A stretch of DNA of 64,000 nt from contig NZ_JBBVGT010000003.1 of the NCBI RefSeq assembly GCF_042159835.1, positions 372,001-436,000 on the forward strand, given 5' to 3'. Under the pieces are notes generated by a model that worked only from the letters and a program-made list of their open reading frames with translations, made no database searches and had not been told where the DNA came from. Shown here piece by piece: positions 43,317 to 52,040 of this stretch (position 1 is the first letter of the stretch; every line of letters begins with the position of its first letter). The DNA is from Albibacterium profundi. GTDB taxonomy: Bacteria; Bacteroidota; Bacteroidia; Sphingobacteriales; Sphingobacteriaceae. The translations under genes and the position numbers were made by a program.

Positions 43317-45220
43317 TCTACGATGTATCCTACACGGCTATTGTGTTTTTTGTCGGCTTTGTCGGCCTTGTATTAGGGTTGTCGTTTTATTTTGGTAAAA
43401 AGACGAAATCGGCTTCATCATATTATGCGGCGGGAGGACAGATTCACTGGTCGGTTAACGGAATAGCATTTGCCGGAGATTATCTATCAGCTGCATCTTT
43501 CTTGGGCATCTGTGGGATGATAGCGACCTCTGGTTATGACGGTTTTTTATATGCTATCGGCTTTTTAGCGGGATGGATGGTTGCCCTCTTCCTTGTGGCC
43601 GAACCGTTTAAGAAATTAGGAAAGTACACGTTTTCAGATGCGCTTAATTCTACTTTTAAATCACGGCTGGTAACGTTAACGGCATCTATTAGTACGTTAA
43701 TTGTCTCCATATTTTATTTAATACCCCAAATGGTGGGTGCGGGAGATTTGGTAACTCCACTACTAGGCTTCCCGCATTGGGTAGGGGTGTTGATTGTGGG
43801 CGTGATTGTAATCCTCATTGTGGCGACAGCTGGGATGACATCCACAACCTATGTTCAGTTCTTAAAGGGTGGCCTGTTAATTTTACTTTCCGGGATTTTA
43901 TCCTTTTATATCATGAAAAACGGGTTTACGCTGAACCCTGATCATGAAGGAAAACCCTACCATGATTTCGTTGAATTGGTCCCGGTCATGAATGGAGACC
44001 AAGTAGAGTCGGTTACCGATTGGAATGTGCTTTCCCAGCATAATGTACAGGGTAAAGAATTTGTAAACCTTGAAAAGGATGGTATCCAGCGATGGTTTTT
44101 ACTTAACAAAATGGAGGGGGAACCTATATTAAACGAAGCCTTGTCAATCACTACAGATGAAAGCGGCATGCAGCTTTATAATGGAGAACCCAAAGAGAAC
44201 GGTAATTTTTACCAGGTAGGTCATTTGAGTAAGGTGGTAGTCAACGGTGAAGAGGTTGAAAGCAGTGGCTCTGTAAACCCGATTCAATTTTTGAATATTA
44301 TCAAGAATAGTGAGGTTGTTCGCTTTCTCAATGTAAAATTTACCAGCAACAATCAAGAGGTGTCCTTGTACTATCCTCAAGAAACTTCAGGAGAAAGCTT
44401 CATGCTCCCTGGGCTGAAGTATAAAATAGGAAAAGGCGCGAGTTGGTGGAGCAAAATGGACTTTATTTCACTTATGATGGCTCTGTTTTTGGGAACAGCA
44501 GCATTGCCTCATATCCTAATTCGCTATTATACGGTGAATTCCCCACGTGACGCAAGGAAGTCGACCATCTTAGCCATTGCGGCTATTGGCGCGTTCTATT
44601 TATTGACTTTGTATTTAGGAATTGGAGCTGCGGTCAATGGCGTTATGGACGTTGAATCTAGTAACATGGCAGCACCTCTATTAGCAAAAGCGTTTGGGGT
44701 TGTCCTCTTCTCGGTGATTTCAGCCATAGCATTTGCCACAGTTTTAGGGACGGTCTCTGGATTGATCGTCGCGTCATCCGGTGCGATAGCTCATGATTTG
44801 CTAGATGGTTATTTTAACAAAAACCTGAGTGATAGCAACAAGGTTCTGGCAGGTAAGCTGGCTGCTTTTGGTGTCGGTATATTTGCCATTGCGTTGGGAA
44901 TTGCTTTTAAGGGAATGAATGTATCCTTTTTAGTCGGTTGGGCTTTTGCAATAGCTGCGTCAGCTAATCTCCCGGCGATCTTGTTCCTTTTATTTTGGAA
45001 AAAAACGACCGCAAAAGGTATTTCCTGGTCAATTGTTATGGGTATCGTCTCATCATTGGCGATTATTCTTACATCACCTACAATGTGGGGACGCTACGGC
45101 TTACGTCCTGCTGATGCGCTTCATCAGTTAGAAAATCCAGCTATTATTTCTTTCCCTTTAGCGGTAATCACCTTATATTTAGTTTCGATTTCCACTAAAA
45201 AGCAAAAAGTTAATATATGA
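43313..45220 (+). CDS. ActP-like sodium:solute symporter with large insert
   Basis: A 635-residue SSS transporter of the acetate/cation (ActP) branch: SSYYAAGGQIHWSVNGIAFAGDYLSAAS-type start, MTSTTYVQFLKGGLL and PHILIRYYTVNSPRDARKS. An insert of about 170 residues (206-375), hydrophilic and without membrane helices, separates helices in the middle of the transporter and would form an extracytoplasmic domain. With DUF485 upstream it is probably a monocarboxylate transporter, though its sugar neighbours leave this open. Confidence 0.88.
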   Translation: MIYDVSYTAIVFFVGFVGLVLGLSFYFGKKTKSASSYYAAGGQIHWSVNGIAFAGDYLSAASFLGICGMIATSGYDGFLYAIGFLAGWMVALFLVAEPFKKLGKYTFSDALNSTFKSRLVTLTASISTLIVSIFYLIPQMVGAGDLVTPLLGFPHWVGVLIVGVIVILIVATAGMTSTTYVQFLKGGLLILLSGILSFYIMKNGFTLNPDHEGKPYHDFVELVPVMNGDQVESVTDWNVLSQHNVQGKEFVNLEKDGIQRWFLLNKMEGEPILNEALSITTDESGMQLYNGEPKENGNFYQVGHLSKVVVNGEEVESSGSVNPIQFLNIIKNSEVVRFLNVKFTSNNQEVSLYYPQETSGESFMLPGLKYKIGKGASWWSKMDFISLMMALFLGTAALPHILIRYYTVNSPRDARKSTILAIAAIGAFYLLTLYLGIGAAVNGVMDVESSNMAAPLLAKAFGVVLFSVISAIAFATVLGTVSGLIVASSGAIAHDLLDGYFNKNLSDSNKVLAGKLAAFGVGIFAIALGIAFKGMNVSFLVGWAFAIAASANLPAILFLLFWKKTTAKGISWSIVMGIVSSLAIILTSPTMWGRYGLRPADALHQLENPAIISFPLAVITLYLVSISTKKQKVNI

Positions 45221-45260
45221 CATTCGATAATAATCGATAATTTAGCAGAAAAAAAAATCA

Positions 45261-46043
45261 ATGAAACAGTTTACGCTATTTACTTTCGTTTGTGGTTTGT
45301 TGCTTGTCTCAAGCCACGCATTTGCTCAGTTTAACAAGAACCAAGTCATCGCCCATCGCGGAGGATGGGATGATCAGATTCCTCAAAACTCACTCGCGTC
45401 ATTAAACAAAGCGATTGATCTCAATTGTTTCGGTTCCGAATTTGATGTTCATCTGACGAAAGACGATGTGCTGGTAGTATGCCATGATCATGATTTTTAT
45501 GGGATAGAGATCGAGGAGTCGACCTATGAAGAGCTTTTGACGAAGAAACATCCGAATGGCGAGAAAATTCCAACCGCTAGAGAATATATACTTGAAGGAT
45601 TGAAGCAGAAAGGAAGAAAGAAAACAAAGTTGATTTATGAATTAAAAACCTCGCGTATAAGTACGGAACGTACCTTGAAAGCTGCTGAGTTAACGGTAGC
45701 ACTTGTAAAGGAGCTGAATGCTGAAAAGATGATCGAATACATCGTTTTCAGTCACGATGCAGGTAAGAAATTAATAGAACTCGACCCGAAAGCCAAGGTG
45801 TCTTATTTAAATGGAGATCTGACACCGGCGGAAGCCCATGCCGCAGGATATTTTGGGTTGGATTATAATCATAAAGTCTATAAAAAGAATCCTAGCTGGA
45901 TTAAAGAAGCACATGATTTAGGTCTGGCGATCAACGTATGGACAGTTAACACAGCGGAAGATATGCAGTTCTTCCTTGATCAAGATGTAGAATACATTAC
46001 TACCGATCAGCCGAGCCGCTTGTTCAATTTAATCGGAAAATAG
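45261..46043 (+). CDS. Glycerophosphodiester phosphodiesterase, secreted
   Basis: A 260-residue GDPD-family TIM barrel with an N-terminal Sec signal (cleavage near AFAQ, residue 22). VIAHRGGWDDQIPQNSLAS carries the catalytic HRG and NS; FGSEFDVHLTKDDVLVVCHD holds the metal Glu/Asp and second His; LIYELK and INVWTVNTAEDM complete the signature. It probably cleaves glycerophosphodiesters in the periplasm. It lies 40 bp behind the symporter. Confidence 0.92.
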   Translation: MKQFTLFTFVCGLLLVSSHAFAQFNKNQVIAHRGGWDDQIPQNSLASLNKAIDLNCFGSEFDVHLTKDDVLVVCHDHDFYGIEIEESTYEELLTKKHPNGEKIPTAREYILEGLKQKGRKKTKLIYELKTSRISTERTLKAAELTVALVKELNAEKMIEYIVFSHDAGKKLIELDPKAKVSYLNGDLTPAEAHAAGYFGLDYNHKVYKKNPSWIKEAHDLGLAINVWTVNTAEDMQFFLDQDVEYITTDQPSRLFNLIGK

Positions 46044-46132
46044 TATTTACTCGGTTATTGGCATCGTTTGTTGATCATTTTATCAATGAATTTGTAAAAA
46101 TGTTATTAAATTAATATTTATTTTGTCAATTG

Positions 46133-46165
46133 TTTGATAATTTAAATATTAAAGCGCTATATTTG
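46133..46165 (+). promoter_or_regulatory. Promoter of asnB
   Basis: TTTG (46133-46136), a 21-base spacer and TATATTTG (46158-46165) fit the Bacteroidota TTTG-N19-21-TAnnTTTG pattern. Transcription would start near 46172, about 40 bases before asnB. Confidence 0.7.
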
Positions 46166-46213
46166 TTTAAAAATTAGAAAAGTAGCGTTTAAGGATTAAC
46201 AAAATATTATAAT

Positions 46214-47905
46214 ATGTGCGGTATAATTGGAGCATTTGATATAAAAGGACGGTCTGAAGAAATCAGAGCAGATGTTCTAAAGATGTCAAAAAAGATTCGT
46301 CATCGTGGCCCAGATTGGTCTGGGATTTTCAGTAACGAAAAGGCAGTTATTTCTCATGAACGACTGGCTATTGTAGATCCGAAGTCAGGTAATCAGCCTT
46401 TATATAGTTCTGACGGTAAATTGGTCCTGGCTGCAAATGGTGAAATTTATAACCACCAAAGTCTTCGTGCGCAATTCCCTGAATATGAGTTTAGGACGGA
46501 AACGGACAGCGAGATACTATTAGCTTTGTATCAGAAAAAAGGGCCAACCTTTCTTGATGAGCTAAATGGTATTTTCGGTTTTGCTATTTACGATATCGAG
46601 CGAGATGAGTATTTTATCGCTCGCGATCATATCGGTATTATCCCTTTGTATATCGGATGGGATGCCGAGGGATCATTTTATGTTGCTTCCGAGCTGAAGG
46701 CTTTAGAAGGAAGATGCGTACGAATAGAAACATTCAAACCCGGCCATTATATCTATAGTGGAGATGGGAATCATTTTCAACCGTGGTATACGCGTGACTG
46801 GGAAGACTACGATAATATCAAAGATAATGATGCTGATATTGACAATCTTCGTAAGGGGTTGGAAGAAGCAGTACACCGTCAGCTTATGTCAGATGTACCT
46901 TATGGTGTACTATTGTCTGGCGGATTAGATTCTTCGATTATTGCCGCAGTAACCAAGCTTTTTGCATCTAAACGTATTGAGTCGAATGACATGGAAAATG
47001 CATGGTACCCACAATTGCACTCTTTTGCGGTAGGTTTGAAAGGTTCGCCCGATTTGATTGCTGCAAAAAAGGCGGCGGATCATATCGGTACTATTCACCA
47101 TGAAATCAACTTCTCTATTCAAGAAGGACTTGATGCGGTTCGTGATGTAATCTATCATTTAGAAACGTATGATGTAACAACTATAAGAGCGTCTACGCCG
47201 ATGTATTTACTGGCAAGGGTAATCAAGTCGATGGGTATTAAGATGGTACTTTCAGGTGAAGGCTCAGATGAACTTTTCGGAGGTTATTTATATTTTCATA
47301 AAGCGCCAGATGCTCAAAGGTTCCATGAGGAAACCGTGCGTAAGATGAGTAAACTGCATTTATATGACTGTTTACGAGCTAACAAGTCGCTCGCCGCTTG
47401 GGGGATAGAAGGACGGGTGCCGTTCTTAGATAAGGACTTTATCGATATCGCTATGCGACTAAATCCGGAGAGCAAAATGATCAAAGACGGTCGTATTGAG
47501 AAATGGATTTTACGTAAGGCTTTTGAAGACTATTTGCCAGATAGCATTGCTTGGAGACAAAAAGAGCAGTTTTCGGACGGTGTGGGTTATAGCTGGATTG
47601 ACACGCTAAAAGAGCAGGCAGAGGAGAAAGTTTCTGATGCGGAACTAGCTGTTGCGGCTACTAAATTCCCAATCAATCCTCCACGTAACAAGGAAGAGTA
47701 TTTATACAGAAGTATTTTTGCAGAGCATTTCCCGTCAGAGTCAGCAGCCATGACGGTTCCTTCGGTACCTTCCGTAGCATGTAGCACACCCGAAGCTTTA
47801 GCATGGGATGAATCGTTCCAGAACCAAAATGATCCATCGGGAAGAGCGGTAGGTTCCGTTCACCAAGAAAGCTATTCGAAGGACAAAGTTGTCATACAGC
47901 CATAA
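46214..47905 (+). CDS. asnB: Asparagine synthase B, glutamine-hydrolysing
   Basis: A 563-residue enzyme. MCGIIGAFD gives the N-terminal nucleophile Cys2 of the class II glutaminase; RHRGPDWSG, HERLAIVD and AANGEIYNH follow. The synthetase domain has the ATP-binding SGGLDSSI loop, LSGEGSDELFGGY and EGRVPFLDKDF. It makes asparagine from aspartate, ATP and glutamine in the cytoplasm. Length and ending are normal for Bacteroidota and enterobacterial AsnB. It has its own promoter and a strong terminator. Confidence 0.96.
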   Translation: MCGIIGAFDIKGRSEEIRADVLKMSKKIRHRGPDWSGIFSNEKAVISHERLAIVDPKSGNQPLYSSDGKLVLAANGEIYNHQSLRAQFPEYEFRTETDSEILLALYQKKGPTFLDELNGIFGFAIYDIERDEYFIARDHIGIIPLYIGWDAEGSFYVASELKALEGRCVRIETFKPGHYIYSGDGNHFQPWYTRDWEDYDNIKDNDADIDNLRKGLEEAVHRQLMSDVPYGVLLSGGLDSSIIAAVTKLFASKRIESNDMENAWYPQLHSFAVGLKGSPDLIAAKKAADHIGTIHHEINFSIQEGLDAVRDVIYHLETYDVTTIRASTPMYLLARVIKSMGIKMVLSGEGSDELFGGYLYFHKAPDAQRFHEETVRKMSKLHLYDCLRANKSLAAWGIEGRVPFLDKDFIDIAMRLNPESKMIKDGRIEKWILRKAFEDYLPDSIAWRQKEQFSDGVGYSWIDTLKEQAEEKVSDAELAVAATKFPINPPRNKEEYLYRSIFAEHFPSESAAMTVPSVPSVACSTPEALAWDESFQNQNDPSGRAVGSVHQESYSKDKVVIQP

Positions 47906-47929
47906 ATTAAAAATTGGAGTTTATAACAG

Positions 47930-47963
47930 GCCCTGAAAATGTACGTTTTCAGGGCTTTTTTTT
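47930..47963 (+). terminator. Terminator of asnB
   Basis: Perfect 10-bp arms GCCCTGAAAA (47930-47939) and TTTTCAGGGC (47946-47955) with a 6-base loop, followed by eight T residues. Confidence 0.9.
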
Positions 47964-47975
47964 GGCGGCAACTGC

Positions 47976-48776
47976 CTACTTTTCAGGATCCAAAAAGTCT
48001 TGAAGTTTACTCCAAGTAGAACTATTTAAGATTGTTCTGTCGGACTCCGATTTTGACTTAATGTATTCATGAATGTAATCCACGCGCGCCATGCCGTCTG
48101 GATGTGTGCTGACCCAGACCAAGCTTTCAGGGAGTTTTTCGCTATTTTCTTCCATGCGTAAGAGGAAGTCGGCCATAGGTTTTAAAGGCAAGCCTGCCTT
48201 CTCCAGATAATCGATCGCCTTTTTATCGGCCGTTTTCTCAAGGCTACGATCGTAAGCACTCGAAGACAAAACCTTGGCAGACTGGCGTACAATTTCGCCG
48301 TTTCCTCCGGTGGCAGTAGAGACCAACACGGAAAGCCCCACTTCTTTGATCAATTTCTTTGTAATATGTTGTTCTTGGATATGTGCCAGTTCATGACCTA
48401 ACACACCAGCCAGTTCTGCTTCGTTTTGGCTATCTGAGATGAGTCCGGAAAATAAAATGATCTGTTTCCCTGGTAACGCGAACGCATTTACTTGTCTGTT
48501 GTCTAAAATATGAAGTTTTATCTCATCTCGATCAATTCCGTTGGCGTCACATAGGACTGTAAAAATGCTATCGATAGGTTTATAGACTTCATCATCAAGA
48601 ATCTCCTCTTGCGAATTTTTAAAGTAGTTCCAATAAAGTTGCCCTAGCTTTTCCTCTGTTTTCTCACTAAGTTGCTCTACTTTTAGTATTCGCATCCAAT
48701 CAATCTGACCTAATAGCAACCAGCTTCCGAAGAATAATACGAGAATTGATAGAAATTGGATAAAGAGCTTTCTCAT
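47976..48776 (-). CDS. M48 family metallopeptidase
   Basis: A 266-residue zinc protease. An N-terminal hydrophobic segment (residues 8-24) anchors it to the membrane; the zinc motif is HELAH in GVLGHELAHIQEQH, and the downstream ligand Glu is in EKTADKKAIDYL. FALPGKQIILFSGLI is the edge-strand block. It looks like the BepA/LoiP type of periplasmic protease used in envelope quality control. It is the last gene of a minus-strand cluster of small membrane proteins, one base behind DUF4870. Confidence 0.9.
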   Translation of the reverse strand: MRKLFIQFLSILVLFFGSWLLLGQIDWMRILKVEQLSEKTEEKLGQLYWNYFKNSQEEILDDEVYKPIDSIFTVLCDANGIDRDEIKLHILDNRQVNAFALPGKQIILFSGLISDSQNEAELAGVLGHELAHIQEQHITKKLIKEVGLSVLVSTATGGNGEIVRQSAKVLSSSAYDRSLEKTADKKAIDYLEKAGLPLKPMADFLLRMEENSEKLPESLVWVSTHPDGMARVDYIHEYIKSKSESDRTILNSSTWSKLQDFLDPEK

Positions 48777-48777
48777 C

Positions 48778-49209
48778 TTAATTTTTACATAAAAGATCGG
48801 TCAGGTTTCCATAGAACCACCAGCTAACATGTTTGCCTCGCCTTGTATTGATGCTGGTGTATATACTCGCTATCAACTCTCCCATATTGAATAAGAATAT
48901 GGTGATGATATAGGCAATATAGGTATTGCTAATGGATTGATTGCCGAATATGATGCCGACAGTCCACCAAAAACCTGCACTGTTCATAAAAAGAAGAGAG
49001 AGTTGTGAAACTAATGCTTGTGTGCAATGCCAACGTACGAAGAATGTCCCTTTTTTATTGGCTATATAAAAAAATAAGGTTGCAATTAGGTTTACGATCG
49101 GCAAGGGCATCCCTGCGATTGCCGTCACCAGCGAAATCAAATAACTGTTCGAAGCTTTTTCGGCTTCATGTTCACTCGGCTTATAATCAAATTGTTTGAT
49201 GCGGATCAT
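48778..49209 (-). CDS. DUF4870-like membrane protein
   Basis: About 143 residues with three hydrophobic helices. FFVRWHCTQALVSQLSLL resembles the HxxQAL block of DUF4870/Tic20-like proteins. I start it at the ATG at 49209 (MIRIKQFDYK), which overlaps the stop of the upstream DUF2752 gene by 4 bp; an earlier ATG at 49293 would overlap by 88 bp. Function unknown. Confidence 0.75.
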   Translation of the reverse strand: MIRIKQFDYKPSEHEAEKASNSYLISLVTAIAGMPLPIVNLIATLFFYIANKKGTFFVRWHCTQALVSQLSLLFMNSAGFWWTVGIIFGNQSISNTYIAYIITIFLFNMGELIASIYTSINTRRGKHVSWWFYGNLTDLLCKN

Positions 49210-49616
49210 AAATCTTTCATAATATTCCAGACCCAGTTTGCTGCAACGAGAAGAATGGACGGTATAAAGACCGATTTTTGTCGCATAAAACATTCCACTT
49301 TGCAGTAAAAACGATGTAGACTGTCCTGTTTACGAATAATATCCAAAAGAATCCACAGCGGTGCGGCAATCATCGTAATCGTAATAATATACCCTAAAGG
49401 ATTCCAATAGAACGCTCCTGCCAAGTCGCCGTGAAAAAGTGATAGGACCGATCTTGTTGACCCGCATGAAGGGCAGGGGAGTCCGGTCACATTTTTTACG
49501 ATGCAGACACTTGCGTCTGTTGAGGCCAGATGATTTGCAGAGACAAGAATCCAAGTGAATCCACCTAGACATGCTAAAAATAAAATAGTATAAATTTTAT
49601 TTCTCTCTATTGTCAT
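49206..49616 (-). CDS. DUF2752 family membrane protein
   Basis: A 136-residue protein with three hydrophobic segments. The diagnostic CPSCGSTRSVLSLFHGDLAGAFYWNPLG block, with its two Cys residues and GxTR, defines DUF2752. It lies between TM2 and DUF4870 genes with only 4 bp separating it from the first. Function unknown. Confidence 0.88.
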   Translation of the reverse strand: MTIERNKIYTILFLACLGGFTWILVSANHLASTDASVCIVKNVTGLPCPSCGSTRSVLSLFHGDLAGAFYWNPLGYIITITMIAAPLWILLDIIRKQDSLHRFYCKVECFMRQKSVFIPSILLVAANWVWNIMKDL

Positions 49617-49620
49617 TGCC

Positions 49621-49965
49621 CTATTTGTAATATATCACTTCGTGTAGTTTCTCAAGATTTTTTTCTCGAGTGGCGCCCATAATTAGAAACCAATCAATAA
49701 TAGTCCACACGCCCAGTCCTCCGCAAGTCAGCAGTTTCCCAATGCCTAAGCCCGTGTCACCGATCAAGAAGCGGTCTATGCCAAATGAACCACCTAGTAG
49801 CGAAACAATTAAGCTGATGGTAGGGTCCTTAAATGATAGGGACTGCAATCCGATCCATTTCGACTCATCTGCATTGATCAGCGTTTCACGAATTAAGGGT
49901 ATTTGATGACCTTCAAAGAATTTATTATTTGTCATGATGAACATGTCCACTTTTTGAGCATCCAT
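49621..49965 (-). CDS. TM2 domain protein
   Basis: A 114-residue protein whose C-terminal half is a TM2 domain: two helices joined by the GSFGIDRFLIGDTGLGIGKLL segment with the conserved DRF(Y)-like motif, then GGLGVWTIIDWFLI. The N-terminal half is soluble. TM2 and DUF2752 genes are commonly adjacent in Bacteroidota. Function unknown. Confidence 0.9.
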   Translation of the reverse strand: MDAQKVDMFIMTNNKFFEGHQIPLIRETLINADESKWIGLQSLSFKDPTISLIVSLLGGSFGIDRFLIGDTGLGIGKLLTCGGLGVWTIIDWFLIMGATREKNLEKLHEVIYYK

Positions 49966-50164
49966 AGGAATTTATTGATTTAAAATTGGGGTTTATATTT
50001 TGTAATATTAATTAAAAACGCAAGCATACGAAAAATAATTGTAAAATCATCAAAATAAAATAACTGTTTAATGTCTACGATTTGATATTTTAGAATACTT
50101 ATTTGTCAGCTTTTTCGTTAAATTAGATATCACTTTCAGTTGATTAAGAAGTTAATTGCGACGA

Positions 50165-51472
50165 ATGAATTTTGATGAAAATGACCATTACCATTACAAT
50201 GAATGGACTGACCATTCGGCTTATATCCCAAGTTACTGCGCTGAGGTAGAGCATCTCGGTTTGAATAGACGTCTTTTGTTAAAAGACTTTGACAAATGCA
50301 ACCTGGATGCTCGAATTAAAGAACAATTCGCCACTTGGGATGCGATATGGAAATCTGAACAATATAAAATAGACACAGAACCGGCACAGCCATATAGCCA
50401 TGAACTAGCCGACCAGTTGACTGCATTGGCAAAATCCAACTTAAAGCTGGTTAAGGACATTCTTACTGAGTCGCTTAATACGGATATCAAGCTAAATTGG
50501 AGCCAACTGAAAAACCATTCAACGTTCCCGGTTCCTAACCCTGAATCTGACTTGCTTTCTGAAATCGACCAAGTTCCCTTTCCTACGGAACCTTTGTTTA
50601 AAGACCTGCCTAATAAACCGAAAGAGGAGGATTTTGAACCGAAATTAAGTTTCTTCGACAAACTACTAGGCAGCGGCGCCAAGCGCAAGAAAGCCGAAGC
50701 ACAGGCGGCATATCAAAGCACCTACGCTCGATGGGAGGAAGAAGTTGAGAAGATCGAAGCCGAAAATCTACAATTAGGGAATGATTACTTAGTGAAATTG
50801 GCTGAAGCGGAGGCACAAAAGAAATCTCTGATCGAGAAATGTGAAAAGGAAGTCAATCGTTGGCATCTTGCACATAAGGAATTTGCCGAGCGGAAGAACA
50901 AACATAATGAAGCGGTCAGCCGATGGGAAGTAGACTATCAACAGGGCAAAGAAGATGCAGTGCTCAGCTATTACGACTATATATTGCATTATTCAGCTTA
51001 TCCCGATTTTGTTTCGAAGTTTTTTAAGCTTCAATATAGGGCTGTCGAAAAACTTTTGGTGGTCGATTATTTGATCCCTACATCGGAGCAGGTTCCTCGC
51101 GTTTCGGAAGTTCGGTTTGTCCCGCCCCGTGGTATACTGAAAGATTACCTCCTCTCTGACCGCCAATTTTCAAGGGTTTATAATGATGCAGTCTATAAAA
51201 TGGTTTTACGAACTGCTTATGAAATATTTGAAGCCGATTTGCCGGGAAACGTAAATCAATTTGTTTATAACGGTTGGGTCCGGAATGCAAGAGAAGGGCA
51301 GGATCTAATCTGTTTGATCTCGATGAATGTATCAAAAGAGGACTTTAATTCAATGAATCTTCACTACATCGAACCGCAAAGCTGTTTTCAAGATTTGAGA
51401 GGGCGAGCTAATGCAGATCTAACCCATTTGAATTCGGTTGAGCCATGGGTAGAGACCGGTTTTACTTTGTAG
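50165..51472 (+). CDS. Coiled-coil protein resembling the N-terminal part of Mrr-type endonucleases
   Basis: About 435 residues; the ATG at 50165 is preferred to a TTG at 50156. Residues about 165-270 are highly charged and helical (coiled coil, many Lys/Glu/Ala). The C-terminal block GNVNQFVYNGWVRN, then DLICLISMNVSKEDFNSMNL and ECxx-like CFQDLRG, resembles the segment that precedes the Mrr nuclease domain in long restriction-endonuclease-like proteins. No Mrr catalytic domain follows: the protein stops about 25 residues later. No neighbour indicates a function. A perfect inverted repeat terminates it. Confidence 0.6.
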   Translation: MNFDENDHYHYNEWTDHSAYIPSYCAEVEHLGLNRRLLLKDFDKCNLDARIKEQFATWDAIWKSEQYKIDTEPAQPYSHELADQLTALAKSNLKLVKDILTESLNTDIKLNWSQLKNHSTFPVPNPESDLLSEIDQVPFPTEPLFKDLPNKPKEEDFEPKLSFFDKLLGSGAKRKKAEAQAAYQSTYARWEEEVEKIEAENLQLGNDYLVKLAEAEAQKKSLIEKCEKEVNRWHLAHKEFAERKNKHNEAVSRWEVDYQQGKEDAVLSYYDYILHYSAYPDFVSKFFKLQYRAVEKLLVVDYLIPTSEQVPRVSEVRFVPPRGILKDYLLSDRQFSRVYNDAVYKMVLRTAYEIFEADLPGNVNQFVYNGWVRNAREGQDLICLISMNVSKEDFNSMNLHYIEPQSCFQDLRGRANADLTHLNSVEPWVETGFTL

Positions 51473-51482
51473 TAGAACTTGA

Positions 51483-51531
51483 CCTTAAAAAGAATGCCTC
51501 TGATTGAAAATCAGAGGCATTCTTTTTAAGG
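51483..51531. terminator. Bidirectional terminator between convergent genes
   Basis: Arms at 51483-51505 and 51509-51531 are perfectly complementary over 23 bp with a 3-base loop (GAA). The GC-rich centre is flanked by A5 and T5 runs, so it can act on both strands. Confidence 0.9.
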
Positions 51532-51545
51532 ATTTTGTGGTGCGA

Positions 51546-51923
51546 CTACCGCGTACAGTCTGCCGTCCACGTACCTTCGGTATTGATTACAAGCATCGTC
51601 AATGAGTTTGCATCAATGGTGATACCCGCAACACCATCACCTATACTTGTATAGGTATTATCGCCACTCTCTTGGAACTTTACTCCCGTGATGTTAGGAA
51701 TGCCACTTCCAAAATCAAATGAATAACTGTCACCAACTTTTACAACCGTAACGCGGCCGTCATCGTCTATAATGGTTTCACTTCCGTCGTTAAAAGAAAT
51801 ATCACCATCATACGTGCCAACAAAAAAATCATTATCTGCTGGGTCATCATCTTTGCTACAAGCAACCGCGGTGACCATCATAATAGCAATGATCATAGCG
51901 CCTAGTAATTTAATCTTTTTCAT
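51546..51923 (-). CDS. Small lipoprotein of unknown function
   Basis: From the ATG at 51923 (MKKIKLLGA) the protein has 125 residues and a lipobox near residue 22 (TAVAC). The mature part is acidic, with SKDDDPADND next to the lipid anchor and several beta-type repeats of GxYxGxI and DGSET form. An upstream ATG at 51977 would give an implausible N-terminal extension. It lies downstream of susD on the same strand, across a terminator-like hairpin. Confidence 0.72.
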   Translation of the reverse strand: MKKIKLLGAMIIAIMMVTAVACSKDDDPADNDFFVGTYDGDISFNDGSETIIDDDGRVTVVKVGDSYSFDFGSGIPNITGVKFQESGDNTYTSIGDGVAGITIDANSLTMLVINTEGTWTADCTR

Positions 51924-51973
51924 AATTAATCCTTCTTGTTTAATCACTAGAAAGACAAGCATTATGCCAAAAG

Positions 51974-52009
51974 ACAAGGGCTGCTAGGTTTTACGCCTGC
52001 AGCCCTTGT
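51974..52009 (-). terminator. Terminator-like hairpin behind susD
   Basis: Perfect 11-bp arms at 51974-51984 and 51999-52009 with a 14-base loop that can pair further. On the minus strand the hairpin is followed by only a short CTTTTGG run, so termination may be partial and allow read-through into the small lipoprotein gene. Confidence 0.6.
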
Positions 52010-52040
52010 AACATTTTCAGCTGATTTAACAGTTAGATTT

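Noticed and set aside
51483..51531. Perfect 23-bp inverted repeat as a mobile-element end
   Set aside because: It sits between convergent genes with a GC-rich core flanked by A and T runs, as expected of a bidirectional terminator.
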